A stretch of 8,660 nucleotides of DNA from a bacterium (lineage in GTDB: Bacteria; Verrucomicrobiota; Kiritimatiellia; UBA8416). Within the stretch, counting starts at the first letter, position 1; each line of letters begins with the position of its first letter. Both the position numbers and the translations under genes were made by a program. This document shows positions 1 to 5,143 of the stretch, piece after piece. The stretch covers positions 1 to 8,660 of the forward strand of contig JAIFLS010000159.1 of assembly GCA_020048935.1 (NCBI GenBank). The letters are read 5' to 3'. A model generated the notes under the pieces. It was not told the origin of the DNA, did no database searches, and saw only the letters and a list, made by a program, of their open reading frames with translations.

Positions 1-254
1 CGGTTGAGCTGGAAGAGCGACTGCGCCAAACCGAAGCGCGCATCCGGCACTTTCTCGTGTGTGGCATGGTTTTTCAGGAACGTCTCGTAGGAGCCGACCG
101 CGACGTCGTACTTGCCGTTGTTGTAAAGCCAGGCCGCGAAATTGTAGTCGTCCACGGCCGTATCCGCACCTGCCGCCGGGACACGCACAAGCGCGCCGCA
201 AAGCATCAGGGCAGCCAGCACCGGCAGGGTTCGAACTTTCAACAGTTTTTTCAT
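1..254 (-). CDS. Secreted TPR-like protein, N-terminal part (runs off window)
   Basis: The start is ATG at 254, preceded on the minus strand by AAGAAGGA about 8 nt upstream. The 84 visible residues begin MKKLLKVRTLPVLAALMLCG, a basic n-region plus a hydrophobic core, with a likely signal peptidase I site near residues 28-31 (AAGA|D). The mature part (DDYNFAAWLYNNGKYDVAVGSY, then DARFGLAQSLFQL) has the helix-turn-helix spacing and the Y/A/G/F pattern of tetratricopeptide repeats. This suggests a periplasmic or outer-membrane scaffold or assembly protein. The C-terminal part lies outside the window, so the exact family is unknown. The sequence shows the signal peptide clearly; the TPR assignment is by pattern only. 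Confidence 0.6.
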   Translation of the reverse strand, partial: MKKLLKVRTLPVLAALMLCGALVRVPAAGADTAVDDYNFAAWLYNNGKYDVAVGSYETFLKNHATHEKVPDARFGLAQSLFQLN

Positions 255-331
255 ATCAGAATCCTTCTTTTTACAGGGAGCGCACCCGCCCGCGTCAACA
301 CTCAAGCGTAACGCATCGGCAACACCCTGGC

Positions 332-360
332 AAGATAGGGTATCCCCGTCCGTGCGTCAA
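332..360 (-). promoter_or_regulatory. Candidate sigma70 promoter of the TPR-like gene
   Basis: On the minus strand TTGACG (360-355) is followed after 17 bp by TATCTT (337-332). This would give a leader of about 70 nt before the ATG at 254. The rest of 255-425 shows no gene. It holds the stretch at 380-391 that matches the core of the dispersed repeat described below. Confidence 0.4.
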
Positions 361-425
361 TCTACGATTCAGGCGAACAGGTGGCAAACGTCATGGGGTC
401 CATGATGTTCAAAAGGCTGCGTGGA

Positions 426-815
426 TCAGGGAGCGAGTACAAGCAGGCCTGGTACGGAAGCGAAATGGGCGTCATAGGAAACAAGCCGCGCACCGCACTC
501 CATGGCGGCCGCGGCGATCCAAATGTCATTGGTAGGGATCGGGGTTCCGGCCCGCGATAATTGACTGACCAGTGATCCATATCGCTCTGCGACTCCATCG
601 TCTACGACAGCGCGGTCGACGCCAGGCTGACTCAGGAACATAGCCAACTGTTCACAATTTGCCTGACGACGGCTTCCAAGCTCGAATCCGGCATATAATT
701 CCCCCAGTACAGTGACGGGCACGAGGATCTCATCGACCGACTCAAGCAGGTCTTTCAGCGGGACATGCCCCAGCATCAAGCGACTATACGCATTCGTGTC
801 GAGACATACCTTCAT
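426..815 (-). CDS. vapC: PIN-domain ribonuclease toxin, VapC family
   Basis: This 129-residue protein has the length of a single PIN domain. It begins MKVCLDTNAYSRL and carries the expected acidic active-site residues: D6 (LDTN), E39 (GELYAG), D97 (TNDIWIAA) and D115 (SYDAHF). VapC toxins are Mg-dependent RNases that cleave tRNA or rRNA when their antitoxin is lost. I chose ATG at 815 because it overlaps the antitoxin stop as ATGA and lies about 10 nt after GGAGG. A GTG at 824 is in frame but sits directly on that Shine-Dalgarno sequence. The gene is the second of a two-gene operon with the RHH antitoxin. All four catalytic acids are present, so the toxin looks intact. The RNA target cannot be read from sequence. 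Confidence 0.9.
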   Translation of the reverse strand: MKVCLDTNAYSRLMLGHVPLKDLLESVDEILVPVTVLGELYAGFELGSRRQANCEQLAMFLSQPGVDRAVVDDGVAERYGSLVSQLSRAGTPIPTNDIWIAAAAMECGARLVSYDAHFASVPGLLVLAP

Positions 816-1069
816 GGAGCCCACACCTCCGCATCGATCTTCTCGAACATGGCAGTATGGCGCTCGAACTCCCTATACTCGGATTCCTGCCATCCCCCCG
901 AGAGCGGTGACAAATCGCGCTTTTTCCCCTCTGATGTTTTGACACCCAACGCCTCCTCAAGCAACTCAATCGTCGTCCGGTTAATGCTGTGTCCGGATCG
1001 ACGTGATCGGGCACGCAGCTTCTTTTCGACCGCATCCGGTATTCGTCTCAAGGTCATTTGCGCAATCAT
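812..1069 (-). CDS. Ribbon-helix-helix antitoxin of the VapC toxin (VapB/FitA-like)
   Basis: This 85-residue protein has an N-terminal ribbon-helix-helix DNA-binding region (about 3-45: MTLRRIPDAVEKKLRARSRR, then TTIELLEEALG). A charged, flexible middle follows, then a C-terminal amphipathic tail (FERHTAMFEKIDAEVWAP). The F..IDxE.W type of ending is common in antitoxins that wrap a PIN toxin. The start is ATG at 1069, 5 nt after AGGAGG (1080-1075); a GTG at 1075 overlaps that Shine-Dalgarno sequence. Its stop overlaps the toxin start by 4 bp, which couples antitoxin and toxin translation. It probably represses its own promoter by binding the paired sites at 1091-1125. The pair could also be named plasmid-stability type; the toxin-antitoxin role is secure by context. 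Confidence 0.85.
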   Translation of the reverse strand: MIAQMTLRRIPDAVEKKLRARSRRSGHSINRTTIELLEEALGVKTSEGKKRDLSPLSGGWQESEYREFERHTAMFEKIDAEVWAP

Positions 1070-1090
1070 AGACACCTCCTTTTACTCATA

Positions 1091-1131
1091 AGTGACATCA
1101 CTATGCTCTCATATGTGACATCACTTGTCAA
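1091..1131 (-). promoter_or_regulatory. Toxin-antitoxin promoter with two operator repeats
   Basis: An 11-bp sequence, GTGACATCACT, occurs exactly twice (1092-1102 and 1115-1125), with starts 23 bp apart, about two helical turns. Each copy is a small palindrome (AGTGA-CA-TCACT at 1091-1102; GTGA-CA-TCAC at 1115-1124). On the minus strand a consensus -35 TTGACA (1131-1126) directly abuts the upstream copy. The other copy falls where the -10 and start region should be, and no good -10 hexamer is visible there. Occupancy by the RHH antitoxin would block polymerase, the usual autoregulation of such modules. The binding itself is inference. Confidence 0.65.
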
Positions 1132-1277
1132 CGAGCTCGCTTGCAGGATAGTACCGCCGCACAATTTGTCGAGACGCCTCAAGAAGAATTGGAGGTTGTT
1201 GTCGCGGAATGACTGTCGGAATGATTGGACTTTTGCCAGGGCATCTCCTAAACTGCCATCCTATCCAAGGAGAAACC

Positions 1278-1925
1278 ATGAGCCGTCATCTTAAACTTGC
1301 CTTTGTCACGTTCCTGACCGTCGTGCGCCTGCCGCTGGTGCTGCTGTTCTTTGTCGGCGCCATCGTGCATGCCCATAAGCCAATCGACTGGCTGTTCTGG
1401 TGCACGTTCGCCGCGCTGGTGCTCTCCGCGTTAACGGACCTGTTCGACGGCTATTACGCCCGGAAGTTCAAGGTGGTCACCCAGTTCGGCGCGCATGTCG
1501 ACCCGCTGATGGACAAGTTCTTCTACCTGGCGTCGATGCCGCTGCTGGTCTATGTCATGGCTATCCATGCCAAAGGCGAAACAACCTCCCTGGCCAACGC
1601 GACAGCGATGCTCGTGCTGACGCTGGTCTTCCTGGCCCGCGACCAGTGGGTCACGTTCCTGCGCTCGATCGGCGCGATCTACCAGGCCAGCGGCAAGGCC
1701 AACTGGTCAGGCAAGCTGCGCACGGCGCTGAACTTCCCGATGATCTGCGTGGTCTACTATCACGAGGAAGCCCCCGACGCCTTGCAGTTCGTCCCCGGCT
1801 GGTTCGCCTATGCGTTCGTGCTGCTGACGCTGGTCATCACCGTGCTCTCGCTCTTCATCTACACGCGCAATTACTGGCCGTACCTGCTCAAAGCCGTCAG
1901 CGTCGAGGACAGCAAAGGTGAGTGA
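1278..1925 (+). CDS. CDP-alcohol phosphatidyltransferase family membrane protein
   Basis: This 215-residue integral membrane enzyme carries the complete family signature DxxDGxxAR(x8)GxxxDxxxD: D54, D57, G58, A61, R62, G71, D75 and D79 (ALTDLFDGYYARKF, then GAHVDPLMD). The aspartates bind the divalent metals and the CDP-linked substrate at the cytoplasmic membrane face. Hydrophobic segments near 9-31, 39-53, 82-96, 109-121, 150-161 and 175-194 fit the six-helix fold. Basic residues around R121, K140 and K146-R148 resemble the PgsA-type substrate region, so phosphatidylglycerophosphate synthase is the nearest guess. The exact alcohol acceptor cannot be settled. The start is ATG at 1278 after AAGGAGA (1267-1273); an in-frame upstream ATG at 1209 lacks a ribosome site. 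The gene stands alone on this strand. Confidence 0.85.
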   Translation: MSRHLKLAFVTFLTVVRLPLVLLFFVGAIVHAHKPIDWLFWCTFAALVLSALTDLFDGYYARKFKVVTQFGAHVDPLMDKFFYLASMPLLVYVMAIHAKGETTSLANATAMLVLTLVFLARDQWVTFLRSIGAIYQASGKANWSGKLRTALNFPMICVVYYHEEAPDALQFVPGWFAYAFVLLTLVITVLSLFIYTRNYWPYLLKAVSVEDSKGE

Positions 1926-1931
1926 CATCAT

Positions 1932-1958
1932 GTAGCCCAGTCGCGCCGCGACTGAGGC
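1932..1958 (+). repeat. GTAG-type REP unit 1
   Basis: GTAG (1932-1935) is followed by a 7-bp stem, CAGTCGC/GCGACTG (1938-1944 with 1948-1954), and a GCC loop. Outer GCC/GGC pairs extend it past a bulged A. GTAG plus an imperfect hairpin is the classical layout of REP sequences mobilised by RAYT (TnpA-REP) transposases. It lies 6 nt after the phosphatidyltransferase stop and pairs with the inverted unit at 2028-2056. Confidence 0.75.
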
Positions 1959-2027
1959 AGCGGGATGCGCGTACTGTTACGCAAATTACCGTAGATATGC
2001 CAAACAACCGTTCGCTTGCAACGCGCA

Positions 2028-2056
2028 AGCCGCGCTCGCGGCGCGAGCGGGCTTAC
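2028..2056 (-). repeat. REP unit 2, inverted relative to unit 1
   Basis: The stem is CGCTCGC/GCGAGCG (2033-2039 with 2043-2049) with a 3-nt loop, flanked by AGCC/GGCT with a bulged G. On the minus strand it starts GTAAGCCC, one base longer than the GTAGCCC of the other units. Bases 2026-2053 are identical to 4281-4308 (28 bp). Units 1 and 2 form an inverted pair with their GTAG ends outward, across about 70 nt of otherwise featureless sequence between two convergent genes. Confidence 0.75.
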
Positions 2057-2071
2057 AGATAGGCCGAACCG

Positions 2072-3373
2072 CTACGCTGTGGCGACAGACAGGGCCTGCG
2101 AGAAGTCGGCCTTGATGTCCGCGATGTTCTCCAGACCGACCGCCACGCGGATGAATTCAGGCGTGATCCCGCAGGCGAGCTGATCCTCAGGCGACACCTG
2201 CTGGTGCGTCGTGGAGGCCGGGTGTATCACCAGCGTCTTGGCATCGCCGACGTTGGCCAGGTGACTCGCCAGCTTGACCGCGTTGATGAACTTCGCGCCC
2301 GCCGCCGCGCCCCCCTTGATGCCGAAGCCGAGCACGGCACCGAAGCCGCCCTGCAAATACTGGGCTGCCACCGCGTGGTACGGGTGATCCTCGAGCCCCG
2401 TGTACGACACCCACTCAACACCAGGCTGCGTCTTGAGCCATTGCGCCAGCGCCAGCGTGTTCTCGCAATGGCGGGTGATGCGCAGCGGCAGCGTCTCGAT
2501 CCCCTGCAGGATCATGAACGAGTTGAACGGGCTCGGGCACATGCCGATGTTGCGCAGGCCATCCACGCGCGCCCGTATGATGTAGGCGATGTTGCCCATG
2601 CCCGGCACAGCGCGCAGCGCATCCCAGTAGACCATCCCGTGATAGGCGCCATCCGGCTCGGTGAAGAGCGGGTAACGCCCGTTGCCCCAGTTGAACTTGC
2701 CGCTGTCGACAATCACCCCGCCAATGGAGGTGCCGTGGCCGCCGATCCACTTGGTCAGCGAATGGACCACGATATCGACGCCGTGCTCGATCGGACGGCA
2801 TAGCAGCGGCGCAAAGGTGTTGTCGATGATCGTGGCCACGCCCTGCGCGTGCGCCGCATCCGTGATCGCCCGGATGTCGGGCACGTCGCCCTTCGGATTG
2901 CCGATGCTCTCGAAGAACACCGCACGGGTATTGGGACGGATAGCCGCCGTCACCTTCGCCGCCGTGATATCGTCGATGAACGTGACCTCCAGCCCCAGGC
3001 GCGGGAACGTGTGCCGGAAGAGGGTATCCGTTCCGCCATAGAGCGACGACGAGGCCACGATGTGATCCCCCGCCTGCGCCAGCGTGTGGATGGACAGGAA
3101 GATCGCCGCCATGCCGCTGGACGTGCCCAGCGCCCCCACCCCGCCCTCGAGCGCCGCGATGCGTTTTTCCACCACATCGGTCGTCGGATTCATCAGCCGC
3201 GTATAGATGTTGCCGAATTCCTTCAGTCCGAACAGGTTCGCGGCATGTTCGGTGTTCTTGAATACATAGCTGGTGGTCTGGTAGACCGGTACCGCCCGTG
3301 ATCCCGTCACCGGATCGGGATCCTGGCCGGCATGCAGTGCAAGCGTCTCGCGTTTCTCATTTCCTGTCAGCAT
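2072..3373 (-). CDS. metY: O-acetylhomoserine sulfhydrylase (aminocarboxypropyltransferase), PLP enzyme
   Basis: This cytoplasmic enzyme makes homocysteine from O-acetylhomoserine and sulfide, a direct-sulfhydrylation route to methionine. The 433-residue product has the usual length for MetY. Family marks are YTRLMNPTTDVVEKRIAALEG (from Y57), the cofactor-contact region LGTSSGMAAIF (about 82), IIDNTFAPL (D184) and VVHSLTKWIGGHG with PLP-binding Lys208. The long insertions compared with cystathionine gamma-synthase (NWGNGRYPLFTEPDGAYHG) point to MetY rather than MetB or MetZ. I chose ATG at 3373, about 7 nt after AAGGAG; ATG at 3379 would be only 1 nt from it. It follows the rrf2 gene by 48 nt on the same strand with no terminator visible, so it is probably co-transcribed and under Rrf2 control. 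Acyl specificity (acetyl or succinyl) is inferred from family. Confidence 0.92.
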   Translation of the reverse strand: MLTGNEKRETLALHAGQDPDPVTGSRAVPVYQTTSYVFKNTEHAANLFGLKEFGNIYTRLMNPTTDVVEKRIAALEGGVGALGTSSGMAAIFLSIHTLAQAGDHIVASSSLYGGTDTLFRHTFPRLGLEVTFIDDITAAKVTAAIRPNTRAVFFESIGNPKGDVPDIRAITDAAHAQGVATIIDNTFAPLLCRPIEHGVDIVVHSLTKWIGGHGTSIGGVIVDSGKFNWGNGRYPLFTEPDGAYHGMVYWDALRAVPGMGNIAYIIRARVDGLRNIGMCPSPFNSFMILQGIETLPLRITRHCENTLALAQWLKTQPGVEWVSYTGLEDHPYHAVAAQYLQGGFGAVLGFGIKGGAAAGAKFINAVKLASHLANVGDAKTLVIHPASTTHQQVSPEDQLACGITPEFIRVAVGLENIADIKADFSQALSVATA

Positions 3374-3421
3374 GTTCATTCTCCTTATCGTTCGCCTTGC
3401 GGCCTGTTTTCCTTCACTCAC

Positions 3422-3862
3422 TTAAATCGAATATGTCAACGGATTCCCCGCCCGCAGCGAGGCAACCTTGTCAGCCAGGTCCGAAAGCAGCGCCTTGGAA
3501 AAGACCTGTCGCAGCGACTCGGCCGCCTCGTTCCAGACACCCTGTACCGCACAGCGCGTCACATGGTCGCAGCCTTGTTCCACGCAAGGGGCGATCTGCA
3601 GCGGCCCCTCGGTGGCCTCCAGCACATCCAGCACCGAGGTCCGCTGAGGATCACAAGCCACGGTAAAGCCACCGCGGGCACCGCGATGACTCTGCACCAG
3701 GCCACCGGCCCTTAAGCGGATCAGGATCTGTTCGACATAATCCGGAGAAATCCCCTCCGCCTCCGCGATATCCTGCTTGCGCGCCGGCCCCTCCTCGTCA
3801 CGCGAGGCCAGGTAAACCATGATACGGACGGCATAACGCCCCTTTGTCGATAATTTCAGCAT
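3422..3862 (-). CDS. Rrf2-family transcriptional regulator with cysteine triad (IscR-like)
   Basis: This 146-residue protein starts MLKLSTKGRYAVRIMVYLAS, the characteristic Rrf2 winged-helix opening. The recognition helix region follows (GISPDYVEQILIRLRAGGLV, then SHRGARGGF). Three cysteines, C93, C98 and C104 (Cx4Cx5C), lie where IscR (Cx5Cx5C) and NsrR bind an Fe-S cluster, so an Fe-S or thiol sensor is likely. A fourth cysteine, C70, is extra. The start is ATG at 3862, 8 nt after GGAGG; an upstream in-frame start at 3898 falls within the promoter. It lies upstream of metY in an apparent operon, which suggests control of sulfur or cysteine supply, as CymR-type Rrf2 proteins do. Whether it senses Fe-S status, NO or a sulfur metabolite cannot be told. 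Confidence 0.85.
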   Translation of the reverse strand: MLKLSTKGRYAVRIMVYLASRDEEGPARKQDIAEAEGISPDYVEQILIRLRAGGLVQSHRGARGGFTVACDPQRTSVLDVLEATEGPLQIAPCVEQGCDHVTRCAVQGVWNEAAESLRQVFSKALLSDLADKVASLRAGNPLTYSI

Positions 3863-3897
3863 TCCAAAGTCCTCCGCGGTTTGCGATAATGGAACCA

Positions 3898-3926
3898 ATT
3901 AAATACAACATGATCGTTATTGTCAA
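3898..3926 (-). promoter_or_regulatory. sigma70 promoter of rrf2-metY
   Basis: On the minus strand a consensus -35 TTGACA (3926-3921) is followed after exactly 17 bp by TTTAAT (3903-3898). This gives a leader of about 30 nt to the ATG at 3862. The spacer and flanks are AT-rich and repeat CAACAT (3906-3911 and 3924-3929), a possible site for Rrf2 autoregulation. Confidence 0.6.
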
Positions 3927-3943
3927 CATTAAATAACTTCGCG

Positions 3944-3972
3944 TTTGCATTTCAACAGGAACGGCCTAGAAT
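3944..3972 (+). promoter_or_regulatory. Candidate promoter of the small TM1266-like gene
   Basis: TTTGCA (3944-3949) is followed after 17 bp by TAGAAT (3967-3972), which matches 5 of 6 of the -10 consensus. It lies about 40 bp upstream of the ATG at 4011 and is back to back with the rrf2 promoter, so one regulator could act on both. Confidence 0.4.
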
Positions 3973-4010
3973 CCTGGCGTGTCACAACAACCCCGCAGCC
4001 AGGAGCAGTC

Positions 4011-4280
4011 ATGAGCAAGACGAAGAGCGACCACATCATTATGGCCATCCACATCACCGACCGCATCAAGCAGGCATCCCTCGTACAGGATGTGCTGACC
4101 AGATACGGCGGCAGCATCAAGACGCGAATCGGCCTGCATGAGGCGTCGGAGATCAAGGCGTCGACCAACGGCTTGATCCTGGTTGAGTTTGTCGGCACAC
4201 CGAAGAAAAGCGAGAAAATGCTCACCGCCTTGAACGAGATCACCGGCGTCGAGGCCAAGAGCATCATCTTCCAGCACTGA
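4011..4280 (+). CDS. Small ferredoxin-fold regulatory protein, TM1266/NikR C-terminal-like
   Basis: The 89-residue protein reads as one beta-alpha-beta-beta-alpha-beta domain: HIIMAIHITDRIKQASLVQDVLTRYGGSIKTRIGL, then GLILVEFVGTPKKSEKMLTALNEITGVEAKSIIF. Order and motifs (VQDVL, the R-I-G-L strand, ALNEITGVEAKSI) resemble the TM1266 group, often annotated as iron-only hydrogenase system regulator, and the ACT-like ligand-binding half of NikR. It has no DNA-binding part, so it probably works by binding a ligand or partner. The start is ATG at 4011, 5 nt after AGGAG; an in-frame start at 3945 lacks a Shine-Dalgarno sequence and overlaps the promoter. It is divergent from rrf2 and followed within 3 nt by a REP unit. 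No hydrogenase gene is in the window, so that annotation should not be taken literally. Confidence 0.6.
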   Translation: MSKTKSDHIIMAIHITDRIKQASLVQDVLTRYGGSIKTRIGLHEASEIKASTNGLILVEFVGTPKKSEKMLTALNEITGVEAKSIIFQH

Positions 4281-4282
4281 CA

Positions 4283-4310
4283 AGCCGCGCTCGCGGCGCG
4301 AGCGGGCTAC
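4283..4310 (-). repeat. REP unit 3
   Basis: The stem is CGCTCGC/GCGAGCG (4288-4294 with 4298-4304) with a 3-nt loop; CTAC (GTAG on the minus strand) is at 4307-4310. It is identical to unit 2 over 28 bp. It starts 2 nt after the stop of the TM1266-like gene. Confidence 0.78.
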
Positions 4311-4314
4311 ATGT

Positions 4315-4341
4315 GTAGCCCAGTTGCGCCGCAACTGCGGC
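4315..4341 (+). repeat. REP unit 4
   Basis: GTAG (4315-4318) is followed by CAGTTGC/GCAACTG (4321-4327 with 4331-4337) and a GCC loop, with outer GCC/GGC pairs past a bulged C. Compared with unit 1 both sides of the stem change together (C-G to T-A). Units 3 and 4 abut with GTAG ends inward across CTACATGTGTAG, opposite to the arrangement of units 1 and 2. The pair sits between convergent genes, ending 8 nt from the tpx stop. Confidence 0.78.
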
Positions 4342-4349
4342 CCGGTTGC

Positions 4350-4853
4350 TTACGCCGCCTTCAATGCCGCCAGCGCCGCCGCGTAATCCGGCTCCTGTGC
4401 GATTTCCGGCACCAGTTCGGTGTAGACCACCCGACCGTCACGCCCGACGACGACCACCGCCCGCGCGAACAGTCCGGCCAGGGCACTGTCGGTCAGCCAC
4501 ACGCCGTAATCGGCACCGAAGCTGTGCGAACGGAATGCCGATACGGCCTTGACGTTCTTCAGCCCCTCGGCCGCGCAGAAGCGCGCCTGCGCAAACGGCA
4601 GGTCAAGCGACACACACAAGACGACCGCATCGCCGCCAGCCGCCTCCTGATTGAAACGCCGCACTGACGCCGCGCAGACCGGCGTATCGATGCTCGGAAA
4701 TATATTCAACACCACCGGACGCCCCGCGTAATCCGAAAGCTTGACATTCGACAAATCGCCCCCCGCCAGCACGAAATCCGGTGCTTTGCTTTTGAGCGCG
4801 GGAAGCGCTCCCGAGGTCTGTACCGGCGTTCCCTTGAAAGTAACCTGTGCCAT
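4350..4853 (-). CDS. tpx: Thiol peroxidase (atypical 2-Cys peroxiredoxin)
   Basis: Tpx reduces H2O2 and organic hydroperoxides using thioredoxin. The 167-residue product matches the family throughout: peroxidatic Cys60 in NIFPSIDTPVCAASVRRFN with Thr57 three residues before it (TxxC), resolving Cys93 in LPFAQARFCAAEG, and Arg131 in LFARAVVVV. The closing EPDYAAALAALK is also typical. An extra Cys80 sits in VVLCVSLDLP, as in other Tpx proteins. The start is ATG at 4853, 8 nt after AAGGAG. It is divergent from the disulfide oxidoreductase gene; both would handle thiol redox chemistry, a plausible but unproven link. No clear OxyR site was seen upstream. Confidence 0.95.
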   Translation of the reverse strand: MAQVTFKGTPVQTSGALPALKSKAPDFVLAGGDLSNVKLSDYAGRPVVLNIFPSIDTPVCAASVRRFNQEAAGGDAVVLCVSLDLPFAQARFCAAEGLKNVKAVSAFRSHSFGADYGVWLTDSALAGLFARAVVVVGRDGRVVYTELVPEIAQEPDYAAALAALKAA

Positions 4854-4922
4854 AACGCATTCTCCTTTTCATTTCGAGGTGCCAACAGGCACCGTTCACC
4901 CAGAACCAACATTATTAATATC

Positions 4923-4951
4923 GGTATAATCAATTTTTACTTACAGTGCAA
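4923..4951 (-). promoter_or_regulatory. Candidate tpx promoter
   Basis: On the minus strand TTGCAC (4951-4946) is followed after 17 bp by TATACC (4928-4923), in an AT-rich patch about 70 bp upstream of the tpx start. The match is moderate. It overlaps a plus-strand TATAAT. Confidence 0.35.
4925..4930 (+). promoter_or_regulatory. Candidate -10 element for the disulfide oxidoreductase gene
   Basis: A perfect TATAAT lies in the intergenic AT-rich patch, but no good -35 is found 16-18 bp upstream. If used, the transcript would have a leader of about 210 nt containing the whole dispersed repeat at 4978-5075. It overlaps the candidate tpx -10 on the other strand. Confidence 0.3.
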
Positions 4952-4977
4952 TCAGATAAATGCCAGCCAAAGGAGCA

Positions 4978-5075
4978 GCCCACCGGCCTTGAGCCGGTGG
5001 TGGCAAACGTTGAGACGGGATCAGCGAGCGATACCCCCAACTTCCTTAACCACCGGGACAAGCCCGGTGGGATCG
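4978..5075 (+). repeat. Dispersed two-hairpin element, copy 1
   Basis: This 98-nt element has a left hairpin CCACCGGC/GCCGGTGG (4980-4987 with 4993-5000, loop CTTGA), then conserved TGGCAAACGTT. A variable middle of about 38 nt leads to a right hairpin CCACCGGG/CCCGGTGG (5050-5057 with 5063-5070, loop ACAAG) and GGATCG. The two hairpins are inverted copies of each other, so the outer arms CCCACCGG (4979-4986) and CCGGTGGG (5064-5071) can also pair. The second copy is at 8331-8431. The layout is like a BIME (paired REPs) or a MITE. It is not the GTAG-REP family and I do not recognise it by name. It lies in the presumed leader of the downstream oxidoreductase gene, 68 nt before its ATG. Confidence 0.8.
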
Positions 5076-5143
5076 AGGATTACAGTTGCCAGCCTCGCTG
5101 CACCGTCTTAAGATGTGGCAAAAACGCGAATCAAGGAGGCAGG

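Noticed and set aside
59..535. Plus-strand 158-codon frame across 59-535
   Set aside because: It overlaps the minus-strand secreted protein and vapC, and has a basic, low-information composition.
1205..1227. Tandem CGGAATGAcTG/CGGAATGAtTG upstream of the phosphatidyltransferase
   Set aside because: Two short imperfect units with a 12-bp period, no palindromic symmetry and no clear promoter next to them; too little to call an operator.
2204..2803. Plus-strand 199-codon frame within metY
   Set aside because: It is antisense to conserved metY sequence, rich in Arg and His, with no Shine-Dalgarno sequence or known motif.
4946..5143. In-frame N-terminal extension of the oxidoreductase from GTG at 4946
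   Set aside because: It would translate the dispersed repeat and has no ribosome site. The canonical FAD-binding N-terminus starts at 5144 after AAGGAGG.
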